Positions 59,357 through 64,000 of a DNA stretch of 64,000 nt are shown in pieces. This DNA comes from Deinandra increscens subsp. villosa. Its lineage: Eukaryota; Streptophyta; Magnoliopsida; Asterales; Asteraceae. The stretch's first letter is position 1, and every line of letters starts with the position of its first letter. The position numbers were made by a program, and so were the translations under genes. The notes under the pieces are model-generated. The model did no database searches. It saw only the letters and a list, made by a program, of their open reading frames with translations, and was not told the origin of the DNA. The stretch covers positions 65,600,509-65,664,508 of the forward strand of contig JBCNJP010000006.1 of the NCBI GenBank assembly GCA_039602395.1, read 5' to 3'.

Positions 59357-59569
59357 TTAATGATAACCGCAATGCAAAATTTTGCTGTTTATGGTATGCT
59401 AATAGATATCTACAAATGAACCCCTTGGCTTTCTAGAGAAGTGTAATGAAATATGGTTTTTCATACATCGGTTCTTGTTTTGGATCTCGAAAAAGATCCA
59501 AAAACACTTTCTTTCTTAAGAAAAACCATTAGAGGTTTAAATCTTTCGTGCTGCATTCATTCTTTTTCT

Positions 59570-61670
59570 TTTTAAGATATCAGTTTCTTGACCATTGTTG
59601 ACATAGGTAGAGCTTGTTACACAGTAGCAATGAGGATTGACATTAAGGTGGGTCATAGTTTTTCTAGCAAATCATATTAGATTATGCGTCCTAAATGTTA
59701 GACGGGTCATGTCATTAAGGTGGGTCGTGTCGTTTTTCGCAAGTTGTATTAGATCGTGTGCCTGTTTTGAATGATAGGTGGAATCCATGTACCCAATGGG
59801 TGCAAGCAATCTTATAGTTATAAGAATGAAACTGCATATTCTTAGATCATATAGAAGTTAAGGTTTAAGGTGTAGGAAACATATTCTTAGATCATAAGCT
59901 GTTGAAGCCCACATGTAAAAAACAAGAGGTGTCAACAAGCATAATTGGTGTTAGACAGGATGTGATTTACTTGATCTCGTCTGCAAGTAGGCTAGCCTGT
60001 TGGCGAACTGTTTCGTAACAAGAGGTGTCATTAAACATAATTGGTGTAAATCTCCAGGGTTAGCAAGGCTGGTCTTGTTAAATCCAGGCAAATATTTTTA
60101 CTAGGTAAGAAACTTATTTTGTTTACGAATTTAAACTTTTTAAATAAGTAACGCGTTATTATGATTATAACATATTATTGATAATAGTTTGTTTCGGTAA
60201 AAAGTTAACGCTTCTATGTATTTTGATTCTACTCTAAAGTAACTTTTGATGTATCCACTTCTTACTCATCATGTACATATAACTTATTATCGTTAAATCG
60301 ACTTGTTTATAAACATGTTACTTGTGTTGAATCAACTTGTTTATAAACATGTTGGTCGGATTGGTGAAGATGTTATCTTTACTACTTTGTTCACGTTTAT
60401 AAACTAGAAAGATAAGATAAAACTGTCTATTTTTCTCTAAATCTCTTACTCAAAACTCATTAAGTTTTCTAAAAGTGGATCTAACATGACGGTTGGTTTT
60501 AGAGGAAGAGGTCTTAGTCAAAGCTTGGGTCGAAGTTTCGAAAGAGGCTATAAACGCATGGTTTCATGTGGACATGCAATAGACGAATAGTGTACACATT
60601 GCTAACTCTCCTCTAAATGGCGTGTAAAAAATCGAAAAGTTCCATGATATCTACATAAACCTCGATAATAACCGTGATAGAATGCTAATGACATATTGAT
60701 GATGGCTTAAGTAAGTTATCGTTCCACTTGGTGTATAGATTGTAATCATCTCACAGCTTTGTGCATGGTTAAATATCATTCCTCACGGCTTTACGCGTGG
60801 TTAAAGATCATTCCATGTGGTCGGTAACAATATTTTTACCTTAATTTATGTAGTGTTTTTATTTCTATTTTGAATTATGTAATGTTAATTTTTTTATGTT
60901 TAGTTAAATATTTTCACTTTTGACCATTAGAGTGTTGAGTGGTGTGAAGTAGAGTCTGATATGACTACTGATGTGATACTGAATGAAGAAGTAATCCATT
61001 GCACTTAATCTAAGGTTTATTAAAAAGACAAAAAAGTTTTATTAGGGTCTTAACGTCTTGTTATGTGTTTCTAAACTTAGAATAACATAAATATGACGAC
61101 CAAACTGATACAAGAGATTTTCAACGATTAAATCAGAATAATCATTCTTTCTTATAAGGTTATATTCAACTTTAATAGTTACTTTTAAGAAATTAGATAT
61201 ATGATCCATTGAGCCCCAAGTATTTACTAAGACATACATAATGTATTTAGTGTCTTTTTGTTAACTAACGTTTAAATTTTCAGTTAACTTTTTTAAAGTG
61301 AGAAACATACTAATTTATTAAAAAAACACAGAAAATAAGTTAACTAAATATAAAACATGAACCATAATCTCTATTTCCTTATTTTTTTTCATGTCGACAC
61401 CTCCCCATTCACAAAAGAGTGACGTGAGAAGATGAAGAAGAAAGTAGAGATGTATAATATTGCATATTTTTTTTAGGCCTTGCACACGCACACACCCAAT
61501 TTTTGTTCCAACACATCTATATGGATTATTATTTTTTTTAATTTGTTTTTTTTATTTAATACGATTATATGGATTATTATTTTTTTTAAGTTGTTTTTTT
61601 TATTTAATTTTTGTGTTTTAATACGTGATAATAAAGTGGATGTTATAAAAACATTAGAATATTAAATTAA
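59570..61670. other. intergenic DNA
   Basis: No gene is recognised. CATTAAGGTGGGTC occurs twice near 59640 and 59712, and TTGTTTATAAACATGTT twice near 60305 and 60339. An about 57-bp ATGGATTATTATTTTTTTTAA unit is tandemly duplicated at 61502-61616. Confidence 0.4.
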
Positions 61671-61677
61671 AACATAT

Positions 61678-62202
61678 CTAAACATTACAAACGTGAATTA
61701 ATAACATAAACAGAAACAACTTTCGTTTAGCGAAAGAGCCTTTACTTGGACGGTTTTTCAACTTCCTCGACAAGTCTTTGTCGGTGTTCTCGGTTAACTC
61801 ATCTCGTACAACGTATAGACATATACTCCTAACATCGTCCACATCATTATAAGAGACAAGTCTGGCCACGTCTTGATCGTTCCTCAATGGATATAACCCC
61901 GTGTCAAGATCATCATCGGATACCTTATAGTAAAATCACATTTTGTTCGTATTTTCATACTTCAGATGTGTCATTATTAAGTCCATATCTGTAAACTTGA
62001 ACTCATTGACCTCCAGATAGTCAACGAGAGTACACACGTCGTTGTTGTATGTTCTCTCCGGTATTGCCGAGAAGTTACTGTAGTGAAAGATTTTTAAGGT
62101 GAAATAACAAGATCTGATTTGGTATACATCTTCAACAATGTCACCTAAATAGTACTCATTTGTCAAACGCACAGACCATGATTGTTTGTTGCTGGAAATC
62201 AT
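61678..62202 (-). pseudogene. PB1-like N-terminal domain of a MULE protein, interrupted
   Basis: The minus frame from an ATG at 62202 reads CYFTLKIFHYSNFSAIPERT, VDYLEVNEFKFTDMDLI then KYENTNKM. After an in-frame TGA at 61936-61938 it resumes with FYYKVSDDDLDTGLYPLRND and continues to 61678. The pattern (FTLKIFHGG-like strand, then YY.. and GL.PL..DQDV) is that of the PB1-like domain at the N-terminus of many plant MULE transposases. No transposase follows, so it is a relic or a captured fragment. Confidence 0.55.
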
Positions 62203-62249
62203 GTTGTGTAGTGTGAGAGAAGAATGAAAGTGCTGAAACTTAGGATTTA

Positions 62250-62345
62250 CAGTGGTAAAATATAGCTGTTGAAAATATAGCCGTTGAAATTATAGTCGCT
62301 GGAATTATAGCTTTTGAAAATACATACGCCGGAACTGTAGCCTAT
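62250..62345. repeat. short tandem repeats near the PB1-like relic
   Basis: About five units of 15-18 bp of the type AATATAGCCGTTGAA, AATTATAGTCGCTGGA lie just upstream of the relic ORF. Confidence 0.55.
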
Positions 62346-62381
62346 AAACGCACAATAATTGATGCACACCGTGTTAAGATG

Positions 62382-62850
62382 TCTTCAATGGCATATCGAC
62401 GAAACAAGGTTTATTTTGTTCCTAAACTGCCTTTGCCTCTGGTTAACTTATCAGAAAACCAACTGGTTAACGAATTGGTGCCTCCTTTAGGTAACCCACC
62501 TCATGATCCTCGGTGACCCTGATGAAATTCTAGACCCTATTTCATGGGAAAAGACATGGATTATCTTTTTAGCTATTCTAGACCGGCTAACCCACCTCAT
62601 AATCCTTAAATGGACCCTTTGTGACCTTGATGAAATTCAAGGCAATGCTTACAATATAGACATGGATGATTTTGTAGCTATTATTGCCGAAGGGTAACCA
62701 ATTAACCCTCCTCACCAAAACCCTTTGTTTAATCAACAGCCCCAGGACCCACCGATCAACCCATCTCCTAAAGACCCTCCGGTTATCCCACCTTCTCAAA
62801 TCAAATTCAACAACACCTCATTGGGTGTTCCTTGAGCGTAACAAACAATC
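62382..62850 (+). pseudogene. unidentified coding-like relic
   Basis: An ATG at 62382 opens 44 codons (RRNKVYFVPKLPLPLVNLSE, then NPPHDPR then stop). Repeated Pro-rich phrases (CCTCATGATCCTCGGTGACC / CCTCATAATCCTTAAATGGACC) and a Pro-rich tail (PPINPSPKDPPVIPP-like, about 62740-62800) follow in shifting frames. It has the look of a decayed gene. No family is recognised. Confidence 0.3.
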
Positions 62851-63179
62851 TAAATAGATAGACAGTAAATCCTCAAAATAAAGTACCTTTTTCCGAGTCT
62901 TTCCCGTGATAAGATTTCACCCGTTCCCATTTATTTGCTCTTCAGGTCCAACTAGAAGACCCTCCATAGTCGAAACCCCAACAACTGGATAAAACTGTTC
63001 ACCAACTTAAACCGAGACTCGAACCGACACCTCTCCTAAGAAAAGTCACCTATGCTTTGATTTTAATTCGTTGACTTTTAGTCGGTCGCCATGCTATTTA
63101 TGGAAAATCTTTATTTCCAATACGTTTTTCCAGAACTCAGAAAGCTACTTTTATCATACTTGATACTTTGGATACGTAA

Positions 63180-64000
63180 ATATTCAGTTCTGTAACTGTA
63201 AAACGGTTTTGCTTTGCCCAAACAACAAGTTCACCGGACCGACGACTACGTTCTCCGCATTCCTATATATCCAGATCAACGCGCCAACGCGCCAACGCGC
63301 CAACGCGATCCGAGCATCGGACGACGACGATAGCCACTGGATTCCGGTACATCACTCTTCTTCTCTTCTACTCGACAGCAAATCGAGTTGAAAAACAAAT
63401 TTTCGAAGAAATTCCACACGAATTCAGGTAAGATTTGCTTGAAGGTCCAACATTCACGGTTTTCTGTATGCGTATGGTGTGATCTACTGTTTTTTTAGTG
63501 TTTATAGACTGTTGAATGATTCTGTTTGATCGAGGGAGACTGAACCTAGAATTTGAACTTACTGAAATCGGTAAATTCGGATAATCGCTTGTATTGTTGT
63601 AGAACGGGAGATTATGATAATGAGTTGAGATGAATTTGATTTAGAGGATAATGGTGGAACTGGTTTGAAATGTATGGAATTAGTGACTTAGTGTGCACAT
63701 TCAACGAAGCTTTTGATCTTCAATATCTAATCTGTAGAGTAGTAATAATTACCATTCATGAAAACTTTATGTATGATTTCAACTTGAAAATGTAATGGAT
63801 CTGCCCACTTTGAAATGAAATGGATCGTGAAATTATGAGAAAGCACATCTTTGCACTGTTTAGTTGAAGACTCAATTTGAAAACTAGTTAATTAGATTCT
63901 TAAGTTGATTAGCAAATGAATCCAATCGACTGATGAATCGCCCAAAGCATGTGACATTCTAATTGCCAGGTTTCATATCTTGGTCAATGTTCAAGCTAAG
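63180..64000 (+). other. probable 5' leader and first intron of a gene leaving the window
   Basis: A GC-richer segment (63235-63427) ends AATTCAG|GTAAGATTTGC, a strong donor at 63428. T-rich intron-like DNA follows, with a candidate acceptor AATTGCCAG|GTTTC at 63968. CCAACGCG is repeated three times near 63281-63305. No long ORF is present, as expected for a 5' UTR. This is inference from composition and splice motifs. Confidence 0.3.

Noticed and set aside
1..64000. CRISPR array, bacterial operons or integrated virus
   Set aside because: Split genes, tRNA without CCA and plant transposons show a nuclear plant genome; no spacer-repeat arrays, operon structure or viral capsid/replication genes are seen.

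Overview
The window is a stretch of a plant nuclear genome. Its split genes have GT-AG introns, the intergenic DNA is AT-rich, many DNA transposons and LTR sequences are nested, and it holds a eukaryotic tRNA-Ala and plant-specific families (chloroplast GET3B, class-2 phytoglobin, DUF1997, FBD/LRR-type F-box, FAR1-type MULE transposase). The LTR and intron-repeat style suggests a daisy-family (Asteraceae) eudicot; that is an impression and not a proof.

Layout, left to right. 1-8 kb: an 11-coding-exon GET3B-like ATPase (+) with small transposons in its introns and 3' region. 9.2-13.1 kb: an intact class-2 non-symbiotic hemoglobin gene (+) whose intron 3 holds a 2 kb PIF/Harbinger-type element. 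13-24 kb: repeats only, comprising a candidate large DNA transposon (about 14.64-23.33 kb) that contains a fold-back element, a degraded LTR-retrotransposon end and a clean nested solo LTR. 24.16-26.36 kb: a very long GGTAT pentanucleotide array decaying into GATAT. 27.1-28.8 kb: a second copy of the hemoglobin gene with a nonsense codon, and with the empty Harbinger site preserved. 28.88-40.01 kb: an 11 kb MULE that carries a FAR1-like transposase gene (+) and, tail to tail, a long multi-exon Ulp1/C48-protease gene (-). 41.36-42.21 kb: an internally deleted Harbinger element. 42.45-45.2 kb: a plastid-targeted DUF1997 gene (+). 46.15 kb: tRNA-Ala(AGC). 46.8-47.3 kb: a fragment of an MCTP/QUIRKY-like gene. 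48.51-50.40 kb: a nearly complete PIF/Harbinger element (-) with one frameshift. 50.8-51.9 kb: a second, broken Harbinger transposase (+). 52.2-55.7 kb: about 20 units of a 165-bp satellite. 55.82-56.56 kb: a small non-autonomous relative of the big MULE. 56.7-59.4 kb: an F-box/LRR gene (+). 61.7-62.2 kb: a PB1-like MULE relic (-). 63.2 kb to the end: probably the 5' leader and first intron of a gene that leaves the window.

The host genes look like independent housekeeping or stress genes and do not form a pathway. The most striking parts are the duplicated hemoglobin pair (one copy dead, one carrying an intronic transposon, each the control for the other) and the 11 kb MULE. The MULE's protease gene has grown by tandem exon duplication, and its introns are full of an ATTGTGTC-type motif. 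That motif recurs in a small element 16 kb away with related termini. Exon boundaries were derived by eye from reading-frame continuity and splice dinucleotides; no alignment or search was run.
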